A stretch of 64,000 nucleotides of DNA, taken from JANQTF01 sp041741415 (GTDB lineage: Bacteria; Bacteroidota; Bacteroidia; J057). A program made the translations under genes and the position numbers. The stretch spans positions 52,388 through 116,387 of the forward strand of contig JBGSKC010000059.1 in NCBI GenBank assembly GCA_041741415.1, written 5' to 3'. The notes below the pieces were generated by a model. The model made no database searches. It was given only the letters and a program-made list of their open reading frames with translations, and was not told the origin of the DNA. Each line of letters begins with the position of its first letter. The first letter of the stretch is position 1. Of this stretch, positions 7,777-16,041 are shown piece by piece.

Positions 7777-9273
7777 TCAGCCCATGGCGGCATGCCTGAA
7801 GCTGGCAAGACCCACGGCCCCAAAGCCGATCATTTGCATGAGCATGAAGGGGATGATGCTGAAATCCTGGTAGTAGGCAGCTATGCTGATGCCCACCAAA
7901 AAGTACAGGGCAAAGGCCAGTTCTCCATACACAGAGGGCTTTACCTTAGCGCTGCGGTATTTTTTTAGAGACTTCGGCTCATTACCCTTTCCCTGGAGGT
8001 TGTATTTGGGTGTGCGAACGAATGGGGTTCTTTTCCCCCGAAAGCCTTGAATCACCGCGATGGAGTTGTGGAGAGACAGCCCCATAGAAATGGAAAGGAA
8101 GGGAATGTAGTAGGTAACGAATCGCTTCACCCCTGCACCAAAAGAATGTTCTCTCCAGGTGAACGTCACGATGTAGAGCATCGCCAGCACCAAAAAGCTG
8201 ATGAGCAGGGCCAGAACTGGCACAATGAGAAAAGCCACCTGTCCGTGGAAAATGGTATGCTTCATGATCAGAAGCGGCACGCTGGTCATCGCCATGAGCA
8301 TCACCAGCACGAAAACGGAACTGCTGAGCAAATGGAAGGTGCCGTGGAACTTGGTGAGGAAAGGAGCATCTGACTTCCAGAGGGTGAAGAGCATTTTGCG
8401 GGCTACTTCAGCCCCTCCTTTCATCCAGCGATATTGCTGGGATTTGATGGCACCCATTTCGGCAGGCAATTCAGCTGGGGCCCCGATTTCATCGACATAG
8501 CGGAACTTCCATCCTTTGAGCTGGGCGCGGTAGCTGAGGTCAAGGTCTTCTGTGAGGGTATCTGCTTCCCAGCCGCCAGCATCGGTGATGGCCTCTTTGC
8601 GCCAAATACCGGCTGTACCGTTGAAGTTCATGAAAAAGCCGCCGCGGTCTCGGGCAAATTGTTCAATGGTAAAGTGGGCATCGAGGTGAAATGCCTGAGC
8701 CTGAGTGAAGAGCGAGGTGCCGCGGTTGATATGCTCCCAGCGGGCTTGCACCACGCCTATATTCGGGCTGGTGAACTGCGCCATGGTGGCACGGAGAAAA
8801 TTGGGGCGGGGCAGGAAGTCAGCATCGAAGATGGCGATGAATTCACCTTTGGCACTATCCATGCCATAGGCGAGGGCACCGGCCTTGAAGCCTTTGCGGT
8901 CGGGGCGACGAACTTGCAAAGCCTGAAAGCCCTGAGCCTGTAATTCCTCAATTTTGCGCGCAGCCAGCTCCTTCGTCTCGTCCTTCGAATCGTCGAGCAA
9001 CTGAATCTCAAACCGGTCTTTCGGATAGTCGAGCGCTGCAATGGCGTCAAGAAGGCGCTCTACCACAAAAAGTTCGTTGTAGATCGGCAGCTGAATGGTA
9101 ATAAAGGGAACGTCATCGCCTTCGAGGGGCGGAGCCGCCTGGAATTTGGGACGATACTTGAGAAAGGTTAGCACCAAATGGAGCTGACCAAAGCTGTAAA
9201 TAAAGACAAGGATGATGGCTATACCGTAAACCCCGAGAACAAGGGCCGCCAAAACGTCGAACAGCAGGCTCAC
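7777..9273 (-). CDS. Membrane glycosyltransferase family 2, cellulose-synthase/CslA-like
   Basis: Processive-type inverting glycosyltransferase predicted to make or extend a cell-surface polysaccharide at the inner membrane. The 498-residue protein has N-terminal membrane helices, the GT-A domain with LPIYNE, LLDDS, DAD (FDADFLPR), TEDLDLSYR and the QQYRW motif (QxxRW of processive synthases), and about four C-terminal helices. It resembles plant CslA-type beta-mannan synthases and bacterial homologues more than BcsA, since no PilZ region is present. The start codon is GTG at 9273. An exact -7 box lies 65 bases upstream. Product sugar unknown. Confidence 0.88.
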   Translation of the reverse strand: MSLLFDVLAALVLGVYGIAIILVFIYSFGQLHLVLTFLKYRPKFQAAPPLEGDDVPFITIQLPIYNELFVVERLLDAIAALDYPKDRFEIQLLDDSKDETKELAARKIEELQAQGFQALQVRRPDRKGFKAGALAYGMDSAKGEFIAIFDADFLPRPNFLRATMAQFTSPNIGVVQARWEHINRGTSLFTQAQAFHLDAHFTIEQFARDRGGFFMNFNGTAGIWRKEAITDAGGWEADTLTEDLDLSYRAQLKGWKFRYVDEIGAPAELPAEMGAIKSQQYRWMKGGAEVARKMLFTLWKSDAPFLTKFHGTFHLLSSSVFVLVMLMAMTSVPLLIMKHTIFHGQVAFLIVPVLALLISFLVLAMLYIVTFTWREHSFGAGVKRFVTYYIPFLSISMGLSLHNSIAVIQGFRGKRTPFVRTPKYNLQGKGNEPKSLKKYRSAKVKPSVYGELAFALYFLVGISIAAYYQDFSIIPFMLMQMIGFGAVGLASFRHAAMG

Positions 9274-9338
9274 AAGCGTGAAGAGATAAGTGGGAAGGTC
9301 GGAACAAGAAAAGCGAAAACGAACTGAAAATCAAAGCA

Positions 9339-9346
9339 CAAAGCTA
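9339..9346 (-). promoter_or_regulatory. -7 promoter element of the GT2 gene
   Basis: TAGCTTTG on the minus strand is an exact TAnnTTTG match, 65 bases before the GTG start of the membrane glycosyltransferase. The -33 region is poor. Confidence 0.45.
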
Positions 9347-9369
9347 ATAAACTCTTGGGCATTGTGAAG

Positions 9370-10068
9370 TTACATAAGCCTAAAAATCGTCCAAAGGATT
9401 TTATAGCCTGCCATGATCGTTCCCTTGACTGTTCCAGTGACCTTGGATTTTCCAATTCGTGGGCGATACCTAACCGGAACCTCCTCGCAGCGAAGGCCTT
9501 GCTTGGCTGCCTTTACCTGCATTTCGACCGTCCAGCCATAGGTGGGGTCTGCCATGCCGAGGGAAAGCAGGGCCTCATATCGAATAGCACGAAAAGGCCC
9601 GAGGTCGGTGAACCGGACCCGGTAGAATAGCCTGATGAGGGTGGTAGCCAGCCAGTTTCCAAAAATTTGCTGCGGCATCATGCTTCCTTTTTTGCGCTCG
9701 CCAAGGGCCCGCGAGCCAATAACCAGATCAGCACGCCCGGCCAGCAGGGGAGCCAGCACGGCAGGCATTTCCTCCGGATAATCTGAATAGTCGCCATCCA
9801 GGAACACCACAATGTCTGGCCGCTGGGCCTCCGGCAATGCCGCCAGATATGCCATTCCCCTCAAACAGGCGTTCCCATATCCTTTTTTCTCTTCCAGCAC
9901 CACAATTGCTCCGGCTGCTTCTGCTTCTTCCCGAGTTTTGTCAGTGGATCCATTGTTACCTACCACTACTCCCTGCACCAGCCCGGGAGGAATATCGCGA
10001 ACGACCTTTCCAATCGATTGCTCCTCATTGAAAGCAGGAATGATGACGTAAATGCGGGCTGATTCCAT
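9370..10068 (-). CDS. Glycosyltransferase family 2, polyprenyl-phosphate type (DPM1-like)
   Basis: Transfers a sugar from a nucleotide donor, most likely to a polyprenyl phosphate, in the manner of dolichol-phosphate mannosyl or glucosyl transferases. Of the family: YVIIPAFNEE at the start, GNNGSTDKT, EKKGYGNA, the DXD-type FLDGDYSDYP, and VIGSRALGE. A short C-terminal hydrophobic end (GYKILWTIFRLM) may associate with the membrane. The ORF reaches 10092; MESARIYVII at 10068 is the family-like start. It precedes the processive glycosyltransferase gene by about 96 bases and may supply its lipid-linked sugar (inference). Confidence 0.85.
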   Translation of the reverse strand: MESARIYVIIPAFNEEQSIGKVVRDIPPGLVQGVVVGNNGSTDKTREEAEAAGAIVVLEEKKGYGNACLRGMAYLAALPEAQRPDIVVFLDGDYSDYPEEMPAVLAPLLAGRADLVIGSRALGERKKGSMMPQQIFGNWLATTLIRLFYRVRFTDLGPFRAIRYEALLSLGMADPTYGWTVEMQVKAAKQGLRCEEVPVRYRPRIGKSKVTGTVKGTIMAGYKILWTIFRLM

Positions 10069-10171
10069 GAAGCCAGAAAATTGAGGCTGCAAGTAACGAA
10101 AGTTTCCCCATCGGGTTGTCGGCTCTCAGACAGAGGCCAGGCAGCCGGAAGAAATTGTATCTTGCCGCTGC

Positions 10172-11656
10172 ATGGAACCAAACAGCGCCATTTACCTGCG
10201 TCACGCGATTTTCGAGGCTCTTGACACCCTCACGGCTCTCCACGCCGAGGCTATCCTTGCCTTCGGCATGGTGCTGACCCTGTGCCTCTCTTTGATGCCA
10301 CGCCAGCGGGCCAGGCGCTTGCTGCCGGGATGGACTGCCCTCACGCTCCTGGCCACACTGGTTCAATTGTTTCTCCTCGATCCACCCGTTCATGAAAGCC
10401 ACCTGTTGCGCGAATCCCTTGCCGCCCGCTGGGCACAAGGGCTTTGTCTGCTGTCCACCCTTCTCATGCTGCCTTCTTTTGCCCGCGACATACGACTGCA
10501 AAGCGAAGCAGACCAGCAGGGCGGCGAACGATACGTTCTTCTTCTAGGAATGCTGCTTGGCGCTTTTTTACTCATCAGGGCTAAACACCTGATGGTAGCC
10601 TACCTGGGCCTGGAGCTGATTTCCATCGCTTCCTATATTCTCATTGGCTTCACCCGCCGGGAACCAAGAAGTGCAGAGGCCAGCCTGAAGTTTTTCCTGT
10701 TCGGCGCCTTTGCCTCGGGTTTTTTTCTTTATGGAAGCTCATGGCTTTATGGGCTCACCCAAACCCTGAGCCTGGAAGAAGGAGCGTTTCACGCGGGCCT
10801 GGAGGCAGCTGGCCCGGGCATGTGGCTGCTTCCGCTTGTACTCATGCTGGTGGGCCTGCTGTTTAAGCTAGCAGCCTTCCCCCTTCATTTTTGGATGCCA
10901 GATGCCTGGGAGGCAGGCACTTATCCTGTAGCCGGGATTCTGGCCGTGGTGCCAAAAGTGGCAGCTACCTTTTTTCTTCTTGGCATGTTTCAGGTGTTGC
11001 CGCAGGAGGGAATGCTGCCGCTGAGGTGGTTGGTGGCCTTGCTGGCAGTAGTGAGCATGACCTGGGGAAATCTGGCTGCGCTGCGGCAGGTCCATATGCG
11101 ACGGCTGCTGGCCTATTCTGGCGTGGCCCATGCCGGATTTCTGCTCATGGCTTTGGCCATCCATAGCCCGGCTGGAAACCGGGCGGGTTTGTTTTACCTC
11201 ACAGTTTATGCGCTGATGAACCCGGCCATGTTCCTGATGGCAGAAGGCTTTCACCGCGGCCTGGGTCACGCCCGCTGGCAGGAATGGGAAGGCAGGGGCC
11301 GTTTGTTTCCCTGGGGAACTGCTGCGCTGGCTGTGATCCTGGCCTCGCTCACCGGGCTTCCTCCTACTGCTGGATTCATCGCCAAATGGATGTTGTTTCT
11401 CTCAGCCCTCGAGCAAGCAGATACCCTGGCCTGGGTCCTGGTGGGCGTGGGAACAGTGAACACGGTATTAGCTCTGGCGTACTACCTGATAATTCCCTCG
11501 AGAATGGTGTTTCGCCCCTCGCCGTCTGGCGACAGGCGCGCTGAGGAGTTTCCGCGATATGAAATGGTAGCCGGGCTCAGCCTGGCGGGTTTGCTGCTGC
11601 TGGGTGGGATTTGGGGATTTGACCGGATTCTCAGCCTCATGACCAACTGGTGGTAG
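10172..11656 (+). CDS. nuoN: NADH-quinone oxidoreductase subunit N
   Basis: Antiporter-like membrane subunit of respiratory complex I. The 494-residue protein is almost entirely hydrophobic with about 14 helices and carries the proton-channel features of the Nuo L/M/N group: YLGLELISIASYIL, EASLKFFLFGAFASG, a lysine in LLFKLAAFPLHFWMPDAWEG-type sequence, and LTGLPPTAGFIAKW. NuoN is normally the last gene of a long nuo operon, but here both neighbours are unrelated and the upstream gene is divergent, so it stands alone. A degenerate -7 box (TATCTTGC) ends six bases before the ATG. Confidence 0.93.
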   Translation: MEPNSAIYLRHAIFEALDTLTALHAEAILAFGMVLTLCLSLMPRQRARRLLPGWTALTLLATLVQLFLLDPPVHESHLLRESLAARWAQGLCLLSTLLMLPSFARDIRLQSEADQQGGERYVLLLGMLLGAFLLIRAKHLMVAYLGLELISIASYILIGFTRREPRSAEASLKFFLFGAFASGFFLYGSSWLYGLTQTLSLEEGAFHAGLEAAGPGMWLLPLVLMLVGLLFKLAAFPLHFWMPDAWEAGTYPVAGILAVVPKVAATFFLLGMFQVLPQEGMLPLRWLVALLAVVSMTWGNLAALRQVHMRRLLAYSGVAHAGFLLMALAIHSPAGNRAGLFYLTVYALMNPAMFLMAEGFHRGLGHARWQEWEGRGRLFPWGTAALAVILASLTGLPPTAGFIAKWMLFLSALEQADTLAWVLVGVGTVNTVLALAYYLIIPSRMVFRPSPSGDRRAEEFPRYEMVAGLSLAGLLLLGGIWGFDRILSLMTNWW

Positions 11657-11689
11657 AAATTAGGAATAAGGAGAATAGGGCATTTGTTA

Positions 11690-11750
11690 TGGAAAAACTG
11701 GCGCCAATTCCTCTTAATGGCAGGCTTGTTTGCTCCCATTAAGAATGAAA
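11690..11750. repeat. Intergenic palindromic element, copy 1
   Basis: Contains the inverted repeat TCTTAATGG (11712-11720) / CCATTAAGA (11736-11744). Its 28-base core from 11719 on is about 82% identical to sequence near 44524-44550, also intergenic. No U-run follows, so it is not a standard terminator. Possibly a degraded REP- or MITE-like element. Confidence 0.4.
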
Positions 11751-11815
11751 AGCAGATGCAGGCCGGAAGTTTGTACGGAAAAATGTTACTTTTACAAACC
11801 AAATCAATCCCCTCC

Positions 11816-12907
11816 ATGATCAAATGCACAAGCTACGGAGTCATCCTGGCCTGCTGGTGGATAGTAGCTGGTTGCACCCCTGGTGCTGCCGGAGGGGAAG
11901 CTGACGGGCAGATCTCCACAGGGCCTGATTCTGTCGGGATCCTTGATTATGTGAGCAGTGGCAGGCTGGATAAAGCCATTCCCGCAGTGGAAACAGCCAC
12001 TTCGGGCTCTATTACCATTGCAGTAGACGAGAGCCTGCGCCCGGCGATCGAAGCCGAGATTGCAGCCTTCCAGTTTTTGTATCCAGAAGCAAATATAGAA
12101 GCTCGTTACCTGCCCGGTGAAGAAGCCATTGCGCTGATGCTCGCCTCCGACTCGGTGCGACTGGCAGTAGCTTGCCGTCAACTGGAACCTGAAGAAGAAG
12201 CTCTCCTGGCCAAGCGCAGCATTAGCCCGAAATATGCTCATATCTTCACCGATGGCATTTGTCTGATCACCCACCCGGATGTGCAGGTGCCCCGCATGAC
12301 CCTGGCGCAGTTTGAACAGATTCTGCGTGGGACCATTCGCACCTGGCGGGAGCTCGACGCAAGCCTGCCCAACGAACCTATCCAACTGGTGTTTGACAAC
12401 CGGGCTTCGCATTTGCTGACTTCCCTTCGCAAGACCTACCTCGGAGGCGAGGCTTTGCCAGGCCAGCAAGTATTTGCCCTCAGCAACACCGAAGAGCTCC
12501 TGGCTCATGTAAAAACCCATCCCGGCAGTCTGGGATTTGCCGGAGCCGCCTGGATCAGCGACCTGGATGACCCCCGGGTGCTTGCCCGCCGGGAGGGTCT
12601 GGCCTTTGTGGCAATGGAAAAAGGCCCGGGTGCCGACAGCACCTGTGCGTTCAAAGAAAACTTTTTCCTTCCTTTTCAGAGTTATATTTACGCAGGCTGT
12701 TATTCACTTCCCCGCCCGGTTTTCACCATTCTCCGCGAATCTACCCACGGATTGGGCACAGGATTCGTCTCCTTTGTAGACGGTCCTAAAGGGCAGGCGG
12801 TGATTCACAAGGCAGGGCTGGCCACCGTTCATGGCGTGGGCCGGACAATTAAACTACCAGCCAAAGACCAGAGCCAACTTCCTTCGTCAAACTCTCAACT
12901 TCGATAA
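11816..12907 (+). CDS. PstS-like substrate-binding lipoprotein
   Basis: Lipid-anchored periplasmic binding protein of the phosphate-binding (PBP type 2) superfamily. The frame is open from 11684, but MIKCTSYGVI at 11816 begins a lipoprotein signal with the lipobox VAGC. The mature part has typical segments: ITIAVDESLRPAIEAE, DSVRLAVACRQL, TDGICLITHP, and the late GLGTGFVSFVDGPKGQ region. No Pst permease or ATPase gene is adjacent. In Bacteroidota this gene type is often paired with a TPR protein gene, as here, in TonB/ExbD-linked clusters, so a role outside phosphate import is possible. Confidence 0.82.
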   Translation: MIKCTSYGVILACWWIVAGCTPGAAGGEADGQISTGPDSVGILDYVSSGRLDKAIPAVETATSGSITIAVDESLRPAIEAEIAAFQFLYPEANIEARYLPGEEAIALMLASDSVRLAVACRQLEPEEEALLAKRSISPKYAHIFTDGICLITHPDVQVPRMTLAQFEQILRGTIRTWRELDASLPNEPIQLVFDNRASHLLTSLRKTYLGGEALPGQQVFALSNTEELLAHVKTHPGSLGFAGAAWISDLDDPRVLARREGLAFVAMEKGPGADSTCAFKENFFLPFQSYIYAGCYSLPRPVFTILRESTHGLGTGFVSFVDGPKGQAVIHKAGLATVHGVGRTIKLPAKDQSQLPSSNSQLR

Positions 12908-12974
12908 CAAGCTTTCACCCCAACTCACCCGAGTGCAAATCCGAGAACTCTAACAACGAAAAACCTCTGAGACT

Positions 12975-14849
12975 ATGTTGAAACGTGCTTTGATGCTCTT
13001 TGCCGGAATCCTTCTGCTGTCGCAGACAGGTCTGGTAGCCCAAGATCCCATGGCTGAGGCAATGGGGCTGTATGGACAGGAAAAATACGATGAAGCCACC
13101 CAAACGCTTCAGAGTTTCCTCACCACCAAACCCAAAAATGCCGATGAGGTCCATTATTGGCTGGGGATGATCAAATATCGTCAGGAGGCTTTTGAGTTAG
13201 CCAAAAAAAAATTCGAGGAATCGGTGGCTGCGAAGGCAAAATCTGCCTATGGCCACGCCGGCCTCGGGCTGATGCTCATGATTGAGCAAAACTACACCGA
13301 AGCCAACTCTCACCTGCTCGAAGCCAACGAATACGCAAAGGGTCGTATTCCGGAAGTTGTTTTTACCATGGCTGAGGCTTACCTCAAAGGTGGAAAGCCC
13401 GAAATTGAGCAGGCCAAAGTGCTGCTCTACAACTACCGCACCCTTGACCCCGAGGAGCCCCGCACCTACATCATGCTGGGAGAATACTACAAAGTAGGTG
13501 GCGTGCCCGAACTGGCAATGGCCGAGCTTGAAAAAGCAATCGAAAAGGCACCTTCTTATGTTCCTGCCTACACCGGTCTGGCTGAACTCTACTACGAGCG
13601 CGGCAAGGAAACCAAATCCGGTGAAGACTACCAGAAAGGCTATCAGATGGTAACCAAAGCGCTGGAGCTGAACCCCAATTTCGCTCCTGCCTATCGCATC
13701 CGTGCAGAGCTTTTCCTTATTTCAAAGGATCCTAACCGCTTTGAGCGCGCCCGTGCTGACATCGAAAAATACCTGGAACTCGCTGGCGACGACCTCAAAG
13801 CCAAGGTCCGCTACATCCAGTTCATCTTCCTTACTGAGGATTACCAACTGGTGCTCGACGAAATGAGCAAAATCGATACCGTCACCAACGTGCTTCGCCG
13901 CCTGAAGGGCCGGTCTTTGGCAGAGCTGGGCCGCTACGCTGAGGCTAAAACAGCGATGGATGAATATTTTGCTGCTACAAAAGAGCAATACCACCTCGCC
14001 AGCGACTATGAAGTGTATGGCGATATCCTGCGCAAAAGCGGAGATCGCACCGGAGCCGATCAGTACTATCAAAAGGCCATGAGCATGAAGCCTGTAGATT
14101 ACAAGGACTTCTACGATGGGCTGGCTGAAGGCTACAAGGCGGAAGCCAAGGCTATCGAAGCCCAGGCGGCTGAGATTCGCAAGCAGGCTAAAGAACTTGA
14201 GGGCGCTGCCATGATTGCTTATAATGGAGCTAACGATTGTGCTGCTGCTGGCAATGCTGTTTGTCGCGACTCCCTCAAAGCTGTGATGGACAAGGCTGTT
14301 GCTGACCGCGAAGGTCTCCTCGCCCAAGCCGACCAGGTGGCTGCCGGCACCGCCAAAATCTATGAACAGGAAGCCTACTATCGCCAAATGGCCCTTACCT
14401 TCGCCGACCCCGTTACCCTTACCCAGTACAAAGACATGGGCATTGCCTACTACAATGCCGCCATGTGGACCGAGGCTGAAGCTGCTTTCAAGAAGATGTC
14501 GGAACTCAAGGCCGATTATATGCTGCCCTACACCTATCGCTTCCGGATTGCCTATGAGCTGGAAAAGGTGGATCCCAGCGTCAATAACTGGATTGCCAAG
14601 CCTGTCTCTGATGATGTGATCGCGGCCTTCTCCGCCAACCCCACCGGTACCGGCCTCAGCACCGCAGACATGCGCAGCCTCCTTCTTTCCTATGAAGTGC
14701 AGGCCCTTTATGCTTTTGATCCCGAAGGCGACAACGCTGATTACAACTGCTCAGGAGCCCGCCCCTGGATCGACAAAATCATCGCCATCGACGCTGCCTA
14801 CGAGCGCATCGTGCCGGTGAAGTCCTACTGCGACGAAGTCCAGAAATAA
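12975..14849 (+). CDS. Exported tetratricopeptide-repeat protein, 624 aa
   Basis: Scaffold-like protein with a cleavable signal peptide (MLKRALMLFAGILLLSQTGL, cleavage near VAQ-D) followed by many TPR units from about residue 25 to 390, a helical segment with a small CAAAGNAVC cysteine pair, and two further TPR-like units before a C-terminal tail. TPR arrays bind partner proteins; the partner is unknown. It follows the PstS-like lipoprotein gene by 67 bases and probably shares its transcript, which ends at the strong hairpin terminator 43 bases downstream. Confidence 0.88.
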   Translation: MLKRALMLFAGILLLSQTGLVAQDPMAEAMGLYGQEKYDEATQTLQSFLTTKPKNADEVHYWLGMIKYRQEAFELAKKKFEESVAAKAKSAYGHAGLGLMLMIEQNYTEANSHLLEANEYAKGRIPEVVFTMAEAYLKGGKPEIEQAKVLLYNYRTLDPEEPRTYIMLGEYYKVGGVPELAMAELEKAIEKAPSYVPAYTGLAELYYERGKETKSGEDYQKGYQMVTKALELNPNFAPAYRIRAELFLISKDPNRFERARADIEKYLELAGDDLKAKVRYIQFIFLTEDYQLVLDEMSKIDTVTNVLRRLKGRSLAELGRYAEAKTAMDEYFAATKEQYHLASDYEVYGDILRKSGDRTGADQYYQKAMSMKPVDYKDFYDGLAEGYKAEAKAIEAQAAEIRKQAKELEGAAMIAYNGANDCAAAGNAVCRDSLKAVMDKAVADREGLLAQADQVAAGTAKIYEQEAYYRQMALTFADPVTLTQYKDMGIAYYNAAMWTEAEAAFKKMSELKADYMLPYTYRFRIAYELEKVDPSVNNWIAKPVSDDVIAAFSANPTGTGLSTADMRSLLLSYEVQALYAFDPEGDNADYNCSGARPWIDKIIAIDAAYERIVPVKSYCDEVQK

Positions 14850-14891
14850 GCCTCCTTCGAAGGCCCGCAAGGTCCTCGATGAAGAACCCAA

Positions 14892-14930
14892 AAGAGCGGC
14901 TGCCCCGAAAGGCAGCCGCTCTTGTTGTTA
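14892..14930 (+). terminator. Intrinsic terminator after the TPR gene
   Basis: Perfect 13-bp stem (14892-14904 with 14911-14923) with the six-base loop CCGAAA, followed by TTGTTGTTA. It also separates the TPR gene from the convergent EEP gene. Confidence 0.85.
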
Positions 14931-14970
14931 CGGGAGATCTGTTTTGGCTAGCTGAATGTGGATGCAGTGG

Positions 14971-16041
14971 CTATCGCTGCAACCGCACCCGAAGCTGCAC
15001 AGGCTGGTGATCAGAATAGGCGAAGCCCATGTCGTGGGTGTGAATATCAACCAGCTCCACGTTGGGAGAGAGAAGGAAGAAATCCAGGATGGCGCGTGGG
15101 GTGGTTTCCGGCAAAAAGGCTGCTTTCAGCTCCCGGTTGGTGGGTGCCGCCGGGTCCCAGGCCCAGGTCCAGCCAGCCTGAGGATAGTTTTCCTCCACAA
15201 AAAAGCGGGCATTAGCCTCTGTTTTTTCCTGCTCAAACCCCGGCAGGCCCCGGAAATTAGCAGGGAACTGGTTCCAGTCGCCTCCCACAATCACGAAGTT
15301 TCCTTTCGCAAATTCCTCCTGCAAAACCGTTTTGAGCTGCTCCATTTCCACGGCTTTGAGGCTGCCGTCGTCGTAAGCTGAGTTATGGGTGTTGATCACT
15401 AGGAGTTCTTTTCCCTGCCCTGCATCGAAGCGCTGAACCAGAAAGCACCGGTCGAGGAAAAAGAGATAGGTAGGCCAATCGAATTTGCTTTGAAACGCAT
15501 GGCGGATACTGGCCGTGGGAAGAAAGCGGGCGTAGGCGGCCACACCTGCTTCTACTTTTCCCATTGGTTCGCCAAAGGGAACCGGCACAAACTGCACCCG
15601 GTAGTTGGAGGCATATGCTGCGGAAAACCCGGGGAATTGCTCCATTACCCTGGCAAACTGGTCCTGTGCGTAGCTGCGTTTGGCATCCCGATCAACTTCT
15701 TGCAGCAAAAAAAAGTCGATGCTGTCGTGCAGGCTGCCGAGTTTGGAGAGTATGCCCCTGAGGTTTTTGTCAACAACAGGCCGGGGCATCCGCACGGTAG
15801 ATCCACCGTCATAGAAAAAGTCGGATTCGGCACCGAGACCGGCATAACCGATGTTCCAGCTCAGCAGGGTGAGGGTGTCGGGAATCGGGCGGGGTTCTGC
15901 GCTGGCGTAAAGCGCAACGGATTCTGTGGCTTCGGGCTGGTAGTCGGTGACCCAGGCATAGCCGATCACCCCGACGAAATACAGGAGCACGAACAGGAGG
16001 GGCAAGCCCAGGAGGTAAATCAGAAAGCGGTATTGCTTCAT
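14971..16041 (-). CDS. Membrane-anchored endonuclease/exonuclease/phosphatase (EEP) family protein
   Basis: Metal-dependent phosphodiesterase-fold protein; members cut nucleic acids, phospholipids or inositol phosphates. An N-terminal membrane helix (residues about 5-30) should anchor the domain outside the cytoplasm, which favours a lipid or extracellular nucleic acid substrate. The EEP catalytic motifs are complete: LLSWNIGY, LLQEVD, VINTHNS, GGDWNQFP, ILDFFLL and the terminal YSDHQP. The ATG overlaps the stop codon of the upstream helicase gene (ATGA), so the two are translated from one message. Confidence 0.87.
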   Translation of the reverse strand: MKQYRFLIYLLGLPLLFVLLYFVGVIGYAWVTDYQPEATESVALYASAEPRPIPDTLTLLSWNIGYAGLGAESDFFYDGGSTVRMPRPVVDKNLRGILSKLGSLHDSIDFFLLQEVDRDAKRSYAQDQFARVMEQFPGFSAAYASNYRVQFVPVPFGEPMGKVEAGVAAYARFLPTASIRHAFQSKFDWPTYLFFLDRCFLVQRFDAGQGKELLVINTHNSAYDDGSLKAVEMEQLKTVLQEEFAKGNFVIVGGDWNQFPANFRGLPGFEQEKTEANARFFVEENYPQAGWTWAWDPAAPTNRELKAAFLPETTPRAILDFFLLSPNVELVDIHTHDMGFAYSDHQPVQLRVRLQR

